Shown piece by piece: positions 55,216-64,000 of a stretch of 64,000 nt of DNA; position 1 is the first letter of the stretch, and each line of letters starts with the position of its first letter. A model generated the notes under the pieces. The model worked only from the letters and a program-made list of their open reading frames with translations, was not told where the DNA came from and searched no databases. This stretch comes from Lunularia cruciata. Taxonomy: Eukaryota > Streptophyta > Marchantiopsida > Lunulariales > Lunulariaceae. The stretch covers positions 8,252,001 through 8,316,000 of the forward strand of contig OX419762.1 of the NCBI GenBank assembly GCA_948567375.1, given 5' to 3'. A program made the translations under genes and the position numbers.

Positions 55216-55640
55216 TGTAACAATATGGAGTTTAACAATGAGTTAGTCAAGGCTAACAAAGTAGCAAATAGGCCAAATTAGCCTAGAATAATCTAGAAGT
55301 ATCTAGGAAGCTACTTGATACCTTCCAAGTATTGAGTAATATGCATGCCAAGTGGTGACTTCTAGGAGGAAGTTTTTTGGAAAGTTTCTTGGCTAGCTTA
55401 GCTTGCATTCCATAAGCAGCTTCTAGAAGGAAGCTTCTTGAGAAACTTCTTGGTTAACCTCTCTTGCATTCCAAGAAAATAGCTTAAGGAAGCTTCTTGA
55501 GAAGCTTCTCAAGAGCATTGTATGCTCCCTATAAATACCAAAGCCAAAGCTCATGCTAGGAATTTGGACTTTCACACACTCAAGTGTCCCAATGTGATCA
55601 TCTATTCTCTTATTTCTCTCCTCAATCTTGGTCTTTTGCA
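55216..55640 (+). repeat. B4 5' LTR
   Basis: 425 bp, TGTAACA...TTTTGCA, TATAAATA at 55530-55537. GAA/TTC dimers are eroded in the distal part but kept next to the TATA box. The primer-binding site after it is degenerate (TGCTATCAAAAT). Confidence 0.9.
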
Positions 55641-55899
55641 TTGCTATCAAAATAGGAATAGTATGGATGGAATTTATAGATCACCAAATCCATTTCTACC
55701 AAACCATAGGGATTTTCATGTTCTTGTACTACCTAAACATCATTTCATGCAGTTCATCACCTCACACATTGGGTAGAATTTTTTGAATGTGATCATCTTG
55801 TTCAAGGAACCCTTGGTACTTTTGATTGTAACTTATAGAGAATGGTGGATGTGTTGCATCTATGTGTTAATTTGGATAAATTGGGGGTATTATGATAGG

Positions 55900-56810
55900 G
55901 TATTAGCCATGGTGGCAATACCCAAGTTTATCATTGTTATGCATCAAAAAATTAAGCACCTTACTAAATTGTTGGATGAACAAGACCATCAACAATGAGA
56001 GCACATGGAGAGAGCACCATTTCAAGAAGAAGAAGAGCAAATCCAATTTCCAAAACCCAAGATATTTGATGGCAAGAATCTCTAAGCATAGTGGAGCCTA
56101 GGACTATATTTGACTATGATTGTTATTTTGAGGCTACAAATCTTCAAGATGAATGGAAATAGATTCTCCTTGCTTCAAGCCAATTGGATGGAGCACCAAA
56201 ACTATGGTGGCAATTCCGAGTGGAGCGAGTTGAATAGTAGTTTGTTACGTCAATCTTGACATGAGAAGAATTCAAGGGTGCAATAATTAGGTAAATCCAA
56301 GAAATAAATGCCACATGAGCTGCAAAAAATAATAGAGTTGACAGAGTTGAAGCAAATTGGTTCTATAAGAAGCTACTTCACACAATTCCAAAACACCATC
56401 ATGCAAATTCTAGATATATTAGATAATGAAGCTTAGGATTGATTTGTGAGGAGCTTGAGGTCAAAAACCAAATTGGAAGTGACTATGCAAGAGCCAAAAC
56501 ACTTGAAAGAAGCCATATAATTAGCTGAGTGCTTTGATTCCTTGGTTGTGACAACTTGGTCTTGACCATCATAAAATCTACCAACACATTACACATGGGT
56601 GGAAGATTCAACACCAATGGAGATTGATGCCATCCAATAGAGACCACTTGACACAATAGATTAGGAAAGATTATGAAAAAATGGTAGTTGCTTTTATTGT
56701 TGCCAAATTGGACATAACATTGGTACATGTCTACTCAAGATTGGGTGATCTTGAGTTTGTGGAGCAGAATGATCATGGAAATGAAGAATCCCTGTGGGAG
56801 ATTTCAAGCC
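55900..56810 (+). pseudogene. B4 gag
   Basis: Broken capsid text (LKQIGSIRSYFTQFQNTIMQ, FVRSLRSKTKLEVTMQEPK, LAECFDSLVVTTWS) with several stops. The zinc knuckle at 56689-56730 is a complete CX2CX4HX4C (CFYCCQIGHNIGTC), unlike those of B1 and B2. Confidence 0.7.
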
Positions 56811-56859
56811 GCTTATTGTGAATTTGATTAGTTCCAATGAGATTGAAGGCTCAACCTAT

Positions 56860-57180
56860 ACAAGTTTACTTCACTTGCAAGATATGATATCTGATCATGG
56901 TTATAAGATTTGGTTGACTTTGAAAATTTAGAGAATTGTATGTCTATAATTAGCAAATGAATTAAGTATTCCTACCAAGCCAATAACTGGAAGTAGATTG
57001 ATGATGGTAGATGGTAGAAAGGGTAATGCATTCCGTACCTTGCAACCCATTACCTTCAAGATTGGGAAGGAGTATTTGGAGTGTATGAGGTTTATAGTGA
57101 CACCTCTGCACTATGATGTCATTCTAGGTTTACCATGGCTTGAATTTCATAAGGTTCAATTTAATTAGAACCAATAATAA
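56860..57180 (+). pseudogene. B4 protease remnant
   Basis: LVDFEN replaces the family's VDSGS, so the catalytic motif is lost. MMVDGRKGNAFRTLQP and LHYDVILGLPWLEFHKVQF remain. Confidence 0.65.
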
Positions 57181-57257
57181 ATTCAAGTACAACCAAGGTA
57201 GGAATTTTTGATTAGGTTGTCTAGCACATTTGAGTAAGACACTTAAGAACAGTCAAT

Positions 57258-57365
57258 CCCAAGAGGGGAAGTTTGTTAAGAAAGCAACCATAGAGTAAGC
57301 TTTCAAGGAAGATAAATCCCAAGATGGGAAGTTTTTCAATGAAACAGCCATAGAGCAAGCTTTGG
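57258..57365 (+). repeat. Linker repeats of B4, two units
   Basis: EGKFVKKATIE and DGKFFNETAIEQALEKDK: two units where the other copies have three. Confidence 0.65.
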
Positions 57366-57499
57366 AAAAAGATAAGTTTGTTTTTGTGGATCAAGCCGAT
57401 TGTGCATGGGGGATCTGAGGTGTATCAAAGGCCTCATCAAGCAATGGTTGATCAAATAGTCAAGGAGTTTGTAGACGTGTTTCAATCAATGAATCAATT

Positions 57500-58250
57500 A
57501 CCTTCCAATCATGATATGCCCTTCAAGATTGTATTATTGACAAGAATTACTCCAATGAGTAGAAAAATCTATTAGCTCTCACCAAAGGAGTTGGATGAGC
57601 TCCAAACAACATTGATAAAATTGTTGGATTTCATACAACATAGTATATCTCCTTGGGAAGCACCGATACTATTTTTTCTAAAGAAGAATGGAGTACTTTG
57701 CTTCTATATTGATTATTGTGACCTCAATAAGCAAACAATGAAGAATATATATCCCTCAAATTGATGACTTGCTTGATCAATTGAGTGGTGCATGATACTT
57801 CTCCAAGTTAGATCTCTAAAGCAACTATTGGCAAATTCCCATTGATAGAGAAGATGTACAAAAGATTACCTTTTGCACAAGGTATGGGCATTTTGAGTGG
57901 AGAGTTTTGCCTTTTGTGCTCACTAATGCTCCAACAATCTTCATGGATCATATGCATTGGATGTTGGATGGGCTATTGGATTGGTACATGGTGATGTTCT
58001 TGGATATTATTTTAATATATAGCAAGATAGAGGTAGAACATGTGAATCATGTACAAGAAGTCCTAAGACGTCTATGTTAGTGGAAGTTTTACTACAAAAA
58101 TTCAAAGTGTACCTTTTGGTAGAAGGAAGTTATCTTCTTGGGTCACAAGATCTCATCAAAGAGGATCAAAATGGAAGAGGGGAAAATCAAGGCCATTACT
58201 GATCAGTCTACTCTAAAGGGTGCTATAGAAACATGAGCATTTAATGGATT
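57500..58250 (+). pseudogene. B4 reverse transcriptase
   Basis: Readable RT blocks with many stops: [57 protein letters not shown], and [13 protein letters not shown], where the second catalytic Asp of FLDD has become Ile. Inactive. Confidence 0.75.
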
Positions 58251-58379
58251 GGCAAGTTTTTACCAATTTTTCATGTATTATTATGCTCATGTGGTCACAC
58301 TATTGATTGACTTGTTGGAAGAACTTGAGCTTTCAATGGACCACCAAGCATGAAGAAACATTCTTAAAGTTGAATATAT

Positions 58380-58800
58380 GGTGTCTTCAAGACCCATTCT
58401 TCAACCATATGATCCTCAACTACCTTGTGTGGTTGATTTTGATGCTTCTAACTTTATAATTAGAGCCATGTTGCAGCTAGAATTCCCAAATGGGTTACAT
58501 CCCATAACCTTTGCGTCTCATTGATTAAATACAATAGAAAGGAACTTCTCTTCTTGAGATTATGAACACCTAGCAATGGCATATACTCCCAAGGTATAGA
58601 GGCATTATCTCTTGGGGAAACAAGTGATCATGCAAATTCATCACAAACACTTATTGTAGATATTACATTTGGAGCACATGAAGAGGAAACATCAACATTA
58701 ACATCATCAATGAGAGGAAAAACTACAATTTTTTGACATCAATCTTGAGTACAAACCTGGTCGGTTCTATGTCATCCTTGATGCCCTATCACAACAACCT
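58380..58800 (+). pseudogene. B4 RNase H remnant
   Basis: MVSSRPILQPYDPQLPCVVD, FDASNFIIRAMLQLEFPNGL, HPITFASH and YKPGRFYVILDALSQQ with stops between. Same layout as B1. Confidence 0.7.
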
Positions 58801-58809
58801 GATTTGAAG

Positions 58810-59166
58810 TCTCTTCCTCTCATTACAGGGGCAATTATGGCAATATCAATTGACTCCAAAATCCAAATCAAGTTTAAGACAACTTTACAACAAGATCCTT
58901 TCATTCAGATGATACAAGGTCATCTTACAAATGCAACAAGGAGTTCAACACCTTCTCCTTCAAGGTAGGCCTTCTATGTGAGAACCAGATCTATGTTCTA
59001 GCAAAGGGTGATCTTTGGCTTGTGTGTTTCCAAGAAGCCCATGACTTACCAATCATTGGTCACATGGGTGTGTACAAGACTTTGGGTATCCTCTAATGCC
59101 AATGGTGGTGACCCAACATAGCATGAGATGTTTGAGAGTTTGTTTGATCTCGTATGAACTACCTAT
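58810..59166 (+). pseudogene. B4 integrase, first part
   Basis: Remnants of the HHCC region (EAHDLPIIGHMGVYKTLGIL) up to solo LTR S3. Continues at 59903. Confidence 0.65.
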
Positions 59167-59902
59167 TGTAATACCAAGAGCTAGCCATATGATCTTGATG
59201 TGAAATTCAGTTTGGTAATATCTAGAATGATGTTATACATGATGGACAAAATAGATTAGATAGAAGTATCACCAAAAGAGTACTTCTCCTAATAGAGCAA
59301 AAACCAAAATAGACATGAAAACCTTAGAACCAATAGCTAGACATATGATTTAAAGGTGAGCATTGGTTTGGTAACATTTGGAAGGATATTACACATGATG
59401 GACTAAATAGATCAAAAAGAGGTATCACCAAAAGGGGACTTCTACTAACAGAGTAGGATTGAAATATGCATGAAATCTTTGAAGGCAATTTTGGAAGTCT
59501 AAACGAGTGAATTAAACCTCAAGAATGTGTGAATCCTTCCATAACATAAGAATGGCTGGCATTCCCTCCTCCTTGCTTTGTCTCATGGAGAGCTTTCCAA
59601 CGATACCTCACCAATGTGATTTTGAGATTCCTACAAGACAATTCCCTAAAAGATTCCCTCCGGTAAAAGCTTGTTTGACCAACCGGATAGGAGGAGGACC
59701 AACATGTCACCCATCCAAGTAAGTAATCCAAGGGTGGAGCTTGTTTCCATGTCACCTATCTATGTGCCTAATCCTTTGGTGGAGCTTCCTTGGAGGAGAT
59801 CCTCTTTGCCTATATAATAAAATGAAGGTGCTCCTTTGGAGCATCGGATGATTGAGTATGAAGTCTATGTTTTTTCTCTTCTCTTGTCCTCGAAGTATTA
59901 CA
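59167..59902 (+). repeat. Solo LTR S3 (family S) in B4
   Basis: 736 bp, TGTAATACC...AGTATTACA, TATATAATAA at 59811-59820. It has the doubled 150-bp unit at its start, as in S1. Flanks are CCTAT and CTAAT, a poor duplication (three of five bases), so the target site has mutated. Sense orientation matches B4. Confidence 0.85.
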
Positions 59903-60880
59903 CTAATGCAACAAGGCTAGCAACCAAAAACCAAATGGACTCCTTCAACCACTTCCCATCCTATCATCTCATTGGGAACACGTGAGCTTAGATCTCATCA
60001 TATCTTTGCCAAAGACAAAGCAATGTCACATAGTAATCATGGTGTTCGTGGATAAGCTTAGTAAGCAAATCCATTTGGCATCAACCTTTGATACCATGGA
60101 TGCTCCAAAATTGGCATAGATCTACTTTGACAATGTCTTCAAGCATCACATGATGTACTCATCTTTGACCGTGATCTTTGATTCATTTGAAAATTTGGGC
60201 AAACACTCTTCTAGATACTTGACACTAAGCTTGCTTTTTCCATAGCCTATCATCCTCAAATGGATGGACAGACTGAATGTGAAAATTGCACCTTGGAGGA
60301 TATGCTTTGTGCCTTTGTCAACATTCACATTCACATTCACCATACCAATTGGGATGAATGTCTTGCAATTGTTGAGTTTGCTTACAATAATTCCAAACAT
60401 GCAAGTACCAGATTCTCTCCTTTCTTCTTTAATTTTAGCCAAGATCCACTTGTTCCATATTCCATTTTTTCTCCTCCTCCATCTCATATCCCTCATACTT
60501 CCACCTTCTTGACCACCTTATTCCAATCCTTCCAACAAGCCAAATCTCATTGCCTTGTTGCTCCAAATTGTCAAAAACAATATATAGACCACCATCATCA
60601 TGATCTCACCTTTCAAGTTGGTGATAAGGTCATGATCTCATCTAGTAACCTACTCATCTTTTTTAATACCCAAGTCCATACACTTACTCCTAATTGGATA
60701 GGACCCTTGTCACCTAAATCATTTCTCCTATTAGATATTGACTTGCCTTGCCTTGTACATATGCACATCCACCCTATCTTTCACGTTTCCAAGTTGAAAC
60801 CCTTTGTTCCTAATCCATCTTCTTTTTTCTCTTATGTCCAACCTCCTCCTCCTCCCATCCCTATCAATGATCATGTGGAG
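59903..60880 (+). pseudogene. B4 integrase, second part
   Basis: Starts with the second Cys pair region (CNKASNQKPNGLLQPLPI), then SLDLIISLPK, a damaged second-Asp region near 60,150, and from 60260 an open frame with GQTECENCTLEDMLCAFVN (catalytic Glu of TER has become TEC context), FSPFFFNFSQDPLVP and the C-terminal GDKVMISSSNL. Inactive. Confidence 0.75.
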
Positions 60881-61050
60881 TATGAAGTTGATCATATCCT
60901 TGCATGCTGCCACATTGAACAAGGTTGTCAACAACATACAAAGTACAAAATCCTTTGGAAAGTGTATCTCTATCATGGGATATCGATAAGCCACTTGGGA
61001 GCCTCTTTCTCATCTCCAGAATGCACAAACTACCATCTAGGAGTTTGAAG
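60881..61050 (+). pseudogene. Chromodomain of B4
   Basis: EYEVDHILACCHIEQG and KYKILWKVYLYHG keep the first two strands of the chromodomain. The TWEP segment is lost (SISHLGAS). Confidence 0.65.
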
Positions 61051-61093
61051 CTTTAATGTAACAAGGATATCACTAACTGGCGGTGGGAGAATA

Positions 61094-61554
61094 TGTAACA
61101 ATATGGAGTTTACCGATGAGTTAGTCAAGGCTAACAAAGTAGAAAATAGGCCAAATTAGCCTAGAATATTCTATAAATATCTAGGAAGTTACATGATACC
61201 TTCCAAGTATTGAGTAACATGCATGCCAAGTGGTGAAGTAGGCGGCTTGTTTAGCTTGCATGCCAAATAGGTTGTTTCTAAAAGGAAGCTTCTAGAAGCT
61301 TCCAACTAGCTTAGCTTACATGCCAAGTAGGCGACTTCTAGAAAAAACTTCTTGAGAAGCTTCTTGGTTAACTTGGCTTGCACTCCAAGAAAGTAGCTCA
61401 AGGAAGCTTCTTGAGAAGCTTCCAACGAGCCTTGTATGCTCTCTATTAATACCAAAGCTAAAGCTCATGCTAAGAATTTGGTGTTTCTCACACTCAAGTG
61501 TCCCAATGTGATCTTCCATTCTCCTATTTCTCTCCTTGGTCTTGGTATTTTACA
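61094..61554 (+). repeat. B4 3' LTR
   Basis: 461 bp, TGTAACA...TTTTACA, preceded by the purine-rich GGCGGTGGGAGAATA and followed by CCTCT. It is longer than the 5' LTR by about 35 bases in the GAA/TTC region. Confidence 0.9.
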
Positions 61555-61559
61555 CCTCT

Positions 61560-62860
61560 CTTCTATACATCCCATTGCACATTCTCTCTCCACAAGGGCT
61601 AACTCTCTCTCAACAAGTGCTCACTTTCCTCCAAGTCACTCTCCAAGTTTCTTGCCAAATGCTCTCTCACTAAAGTCTACTACTCTAGCAATAGCATGCA
61701 AAATTGTATCTATATCACTCTCTCTCCACACTTTATTGCTGCACGTAGGGGTGGTAGTAACTTGCATATGTGTAGGAGTAAATTTAAAGGAATCCTCTCT
61801 TTGTGCCAAGAATGACTCTCAAGGTATGAATGGAACATCCTTTCTATCCACTTCTAGGACTCTACTGATATGGGCTTGAACTCATGCTCCTCGAACTCTA
61901 TCTCTCTAGCTCCTTGAATCCACTTTCCAAGTCCTTTGCTCTCTCCTTGTTTGAATACAAATAATGAAGAAGGAAGTGAAAAAGGAAGTGAAAAAGGAAG
62001 CTCATCCATTTATATAGGAGAAGAAGGATGTAAGGTAGAGTGATGTTGCAAGGGTAATATAAAAGAAAATTCACCTCCTCTCCCTCTCCAAGTAACATCA
62101 TCTATAGAGGCAAATCCTTCTCTCATGCCTACACCAAAGTCCTCTAAAGCATATATGTAGCTTGATAAAGGAAAATGATACTTTTATTCATGAAACTCAA
62201 GAAAGCATTCAAGTGATTCCAAGGCAATACTCAATACATAATATCATTTATTCATACTACACATGGTACATCAAGAAAGATAAAATGGTGTGCTTCCAAG
62301 AACCATGCCTACTAATTGACTCTCTCACCCTCTTCATCTTGATCCTTGTCCTTTGCTCCCTCATGGTGAAGATATGTCCCCTCTTGGACTATGGTGTCAT
62401 AATCTGCCTCTCCCTCATCTAGGAATCCACTTCCCATGAACACATGAATGAGAAACTGACCCATGAATATAACCTTGTATCTCTATCCATTTGGCCAATG
62501 AACTTGTTTTTGTAAGAATGCTATCTTTGCACTAACTACTTGGAGCATGAGTTCTGCCCATCATAATCCTCTTGTGCTCATTGCAAGTATTCCCTTGACC
62601 TCTCTAGCCTACTTCTATGTCTTCAGACTTCTTCCTTCCACGATCTTCCTTTGTCCCATCCTGGTAAAATGATCATTGCGGGACTGAAGTTGCAAGATGT
62701 ATTGTTGCTCCTTGTCATCCGTTTCTTGTTGTAAATTGAGATGGAATTGTGAAACCATTTGATTCTTCTTCTCCATTTTAGCAGGTTTAGCCCAAGGTAG
62801 AAATGTGCTACAAATAGTATGAAGTAATGAGGTGGAAATTTGTCCTCTAGTTGATGATCA
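61560..62860. other. No recognisable gene
   Basis: CT-rich start (61,560-61,760), then mixed sequence. Short frames on both strands lack known motifs. A direct triplet GGAAGTGAAAAA occurs near 61,970-62,000. Confidence 0.4.
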
Positions 62861-62872
62861 TTTGCCTCATCT

Positions 62873-63492
62873 CTAATGGAAGCACTTTGTCCAATTCACC
62901 TTTTCTCCTACAAACATTTGGTGAAAGAAGACCGCCTGCTGCATATTCATGTATGTCTTTTGCTCTGGCTTGAACATTGCCATCAGCACACCCACAATGC
63001 TTTGCTTAATCAAGTCCCAATAGGACTTCACCTTGTATTTATTGTTGGTTTGTGGAGAAAAGAAAAAGTTCTTGATCTTTGCAGTCTCTTCCAAAGCTTC
63101 ACACTTTTGATAGAAAGTGATGGCATCTCCCGCTTCATTCCCAAGACTAACTTCCAATCCGACATGGTCCATTGTGCCAGATTCCCTCTCTTCTCCATTA
63201 CTTTGGGGCCTTCCTCACAATTACTAACAACTATCTTTGCCATGAAACCTGGAAAACTCACATTCCTGTTCCATGCCAAAAATGTGATGCAAAGTCTAGT
63301 CAAGACTTCAATTTGCGCTACTACATCTAATCTCTGAATTGCAATACTCCACACTACAAGTGCATTCTTATTACTCTTCTTTGCCATTATCTGCTCATGA
63401 GTTCTTTGGAGTTGGAAGAATATCTCCTCTCCTAGATGCAACATTCTATCCCCTTTGGTACTTTGGAAAATTTCAATCTCAATTTGCTTCAT
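62873..63492 (-). pseudogene. Unidentified gene remnant, frameshifted
   Basis: The minus-strand frame 63492-63028 (MKQIEIEIFQSTKGDRMLHL, FFQLQRTHEQIMAKKSNKNA, VWSIAIQRLDVVAQIEVLTR, WTMSDWKLVLGMKREMPSL) and the frame 63172-62873 (KYKVKSYWDLIKQSIVGVLM, MNMQQAVFFHQMFVGEKVNW) read as one protein with a frameshift near an A-rich run at about 63,060. The text is protein-like, mixed helix, no catalytic motif recognised. It might be a host gene fragment or an accessory transposon protein. Confidence 0.35.
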
Positions 63493-63499
63493 GACTCAC

Positions 63500-64000
63500 A
63501 TTCTTGCAGGACTCAAGCTACTCAGAAGAACAAGATATCTTCTTGAATTTTCAATTTCCTTGGTGCAGTCTTAATTTTATAGAGCTTTGAGGCGCAGTCA
63601 TTCTTCAATCAATTTTGAAATTGACTCTCACTTCTTATGCATGTTTGTTTCTTGTCACTCTCAAAGCATTCTTCTCCTACCTCAGCCATTTCTTTAATTT
63701 TACTTTCTTGGCTAGCCCACCTCAAAGAAAAGTTGTACAACTTCTTTGTATCATGCTGAAATTCCCGCTCTGAGGACTCCCTTCTTTGGGTTGGTTTCTT
63801 CGTAAGTCCCCTCTAAGTATTTCCTCTTCTAACCCAAAGTTGACTTCATTGGGTTTACACTAAAGACACATATGTCCCTTCTTTTATTCTTCCTTTGACT
63901 GCAATTTGGTTTCCTCAATGCACTTCTTCTTAAAAACATCAGCCAAGAAAAATGTAGGTACCACAAAGATACTCATGCACCACCTTTGATTGGCATGGAG
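63500..64000. other. No recognisable feature
   Basis: Continues at the window edge. Short frames only; the minus strand may hold more of the remnant at 62873-63492. Confidence 0.4.

Larger units (their letters stand above)
55216..61554 (+). mobile_element. B4: B-family chromovirus, complete but decayed
   Basis: 5' LTR 55216-55640, Gag, protease, linker, RT, RNase H, integrase (split by S3), chromodomain, polypurine tract and 3' LTR 61094-61554. Perfect CCTCT duplication (55211-55215, 61555-61559). More decayed than B1-B3: almost no frame exceeds 100 codons except 60260-61048. It is the only copy with two linker repeat units. Confidence 0.9.

Noticed and set aside
59162-59907. A clean target duplication for S3
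   Set aside because: CCTAT against CTAAT shares only three of five bases, so I rely on LTR ends and similarity to S1 instead.
1-64000. tRNA, rRNA, CRISPR arrays, plasmid or phage genes
   Set aside because: None seen on either strand; repeats are LTRs, tandem repeats and microsatellites.

Overview
The window reads as plant nuclear DNA: AT-rich, dominated by nested LTR retrotransposons, with TA microsatellites and one two-exon gene with a GT-AG intron. I see no prokaryotic, organellar, tRNA, rRNA or CRISPR content. A retroelement-borne DNMT3-type methyltransferase and the very dense nesting favour a non-angiosperm land plant such as a gymnosperm, because angiosperms have lost DNMT3. That placement is inference and weak.

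Layout. 1-7.5 kb holds badly decayed Ty3/gypsy remains in both orientations. 7.5-25.3 kb is one Ty3/gypsy element (A) whose reverse transcriptase is split twice. The first insertion is a chromodomain-bearing Ty3/gypsy element (B1, 8804-14452, 5-bp target duplication GCAAT/ACAAT). The second is a 9.9-kb element (C, 14579-24487, target duplication CACCT). 25.3-31 kb is AT-rich and carries a SERAC1-like alpha/beta hydrolase gene (minus strand). 31.6-45.2 kb is a LINE-like element split by a composite of two minus-strand B-family copies (33742-44305, target duplication TTTGC/TTTGT), itself hit by two solo LTRs of another family (S1, S2) and one antisense solo LTR of its own family. 45.2-47 kb is AT-rich with three related hairpins. 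47.3-53.1 kb is a second, broken copy of the SERAC1-like region, partly inverted. 53.3-55.2 kb and 61.6-64 kb hold unidentified gene-like remnants. 55216-61554 is a fourth B copy (B4, target duplication CCTCT) carrying a third S solo LTR.

Main find. Element C has one reading frame of about 7.3 kb in the order Gag (capsid, two CCHC knuckles), protease, cytosine-C5 DNA methyltransferase, reverse transcriptase, RNase H, DDE integrase, PHD finger. The methyltransferase shows motifs I, IV, VI, VIII, IX and X in ordinary DNMT3-like order. The PHD finger sits where chromoviruses such as the B family carry a chromodomain. The element therefore combines a DNA-methylation writer and a probable histone-tail reader. 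Its terminal repeats are permuted: L at the 5' end, X-L-X at the 3' end. It carries 14 in-frame stops and no clear frameshift after about 16.4 kb. All 14 are of the kind produced by C-to-T change at CGA, CAG or CAA, and 8 of 11 differences between the two L repeats are G-to-A in the 5' copy, mostly at CG or CAG. This copy was probably itself methylated and eroded by deamination.

Secondary find. The B-family LTR holds nine heat-shock-element-like GAA/TTC dimers just upstream of its TATA box.
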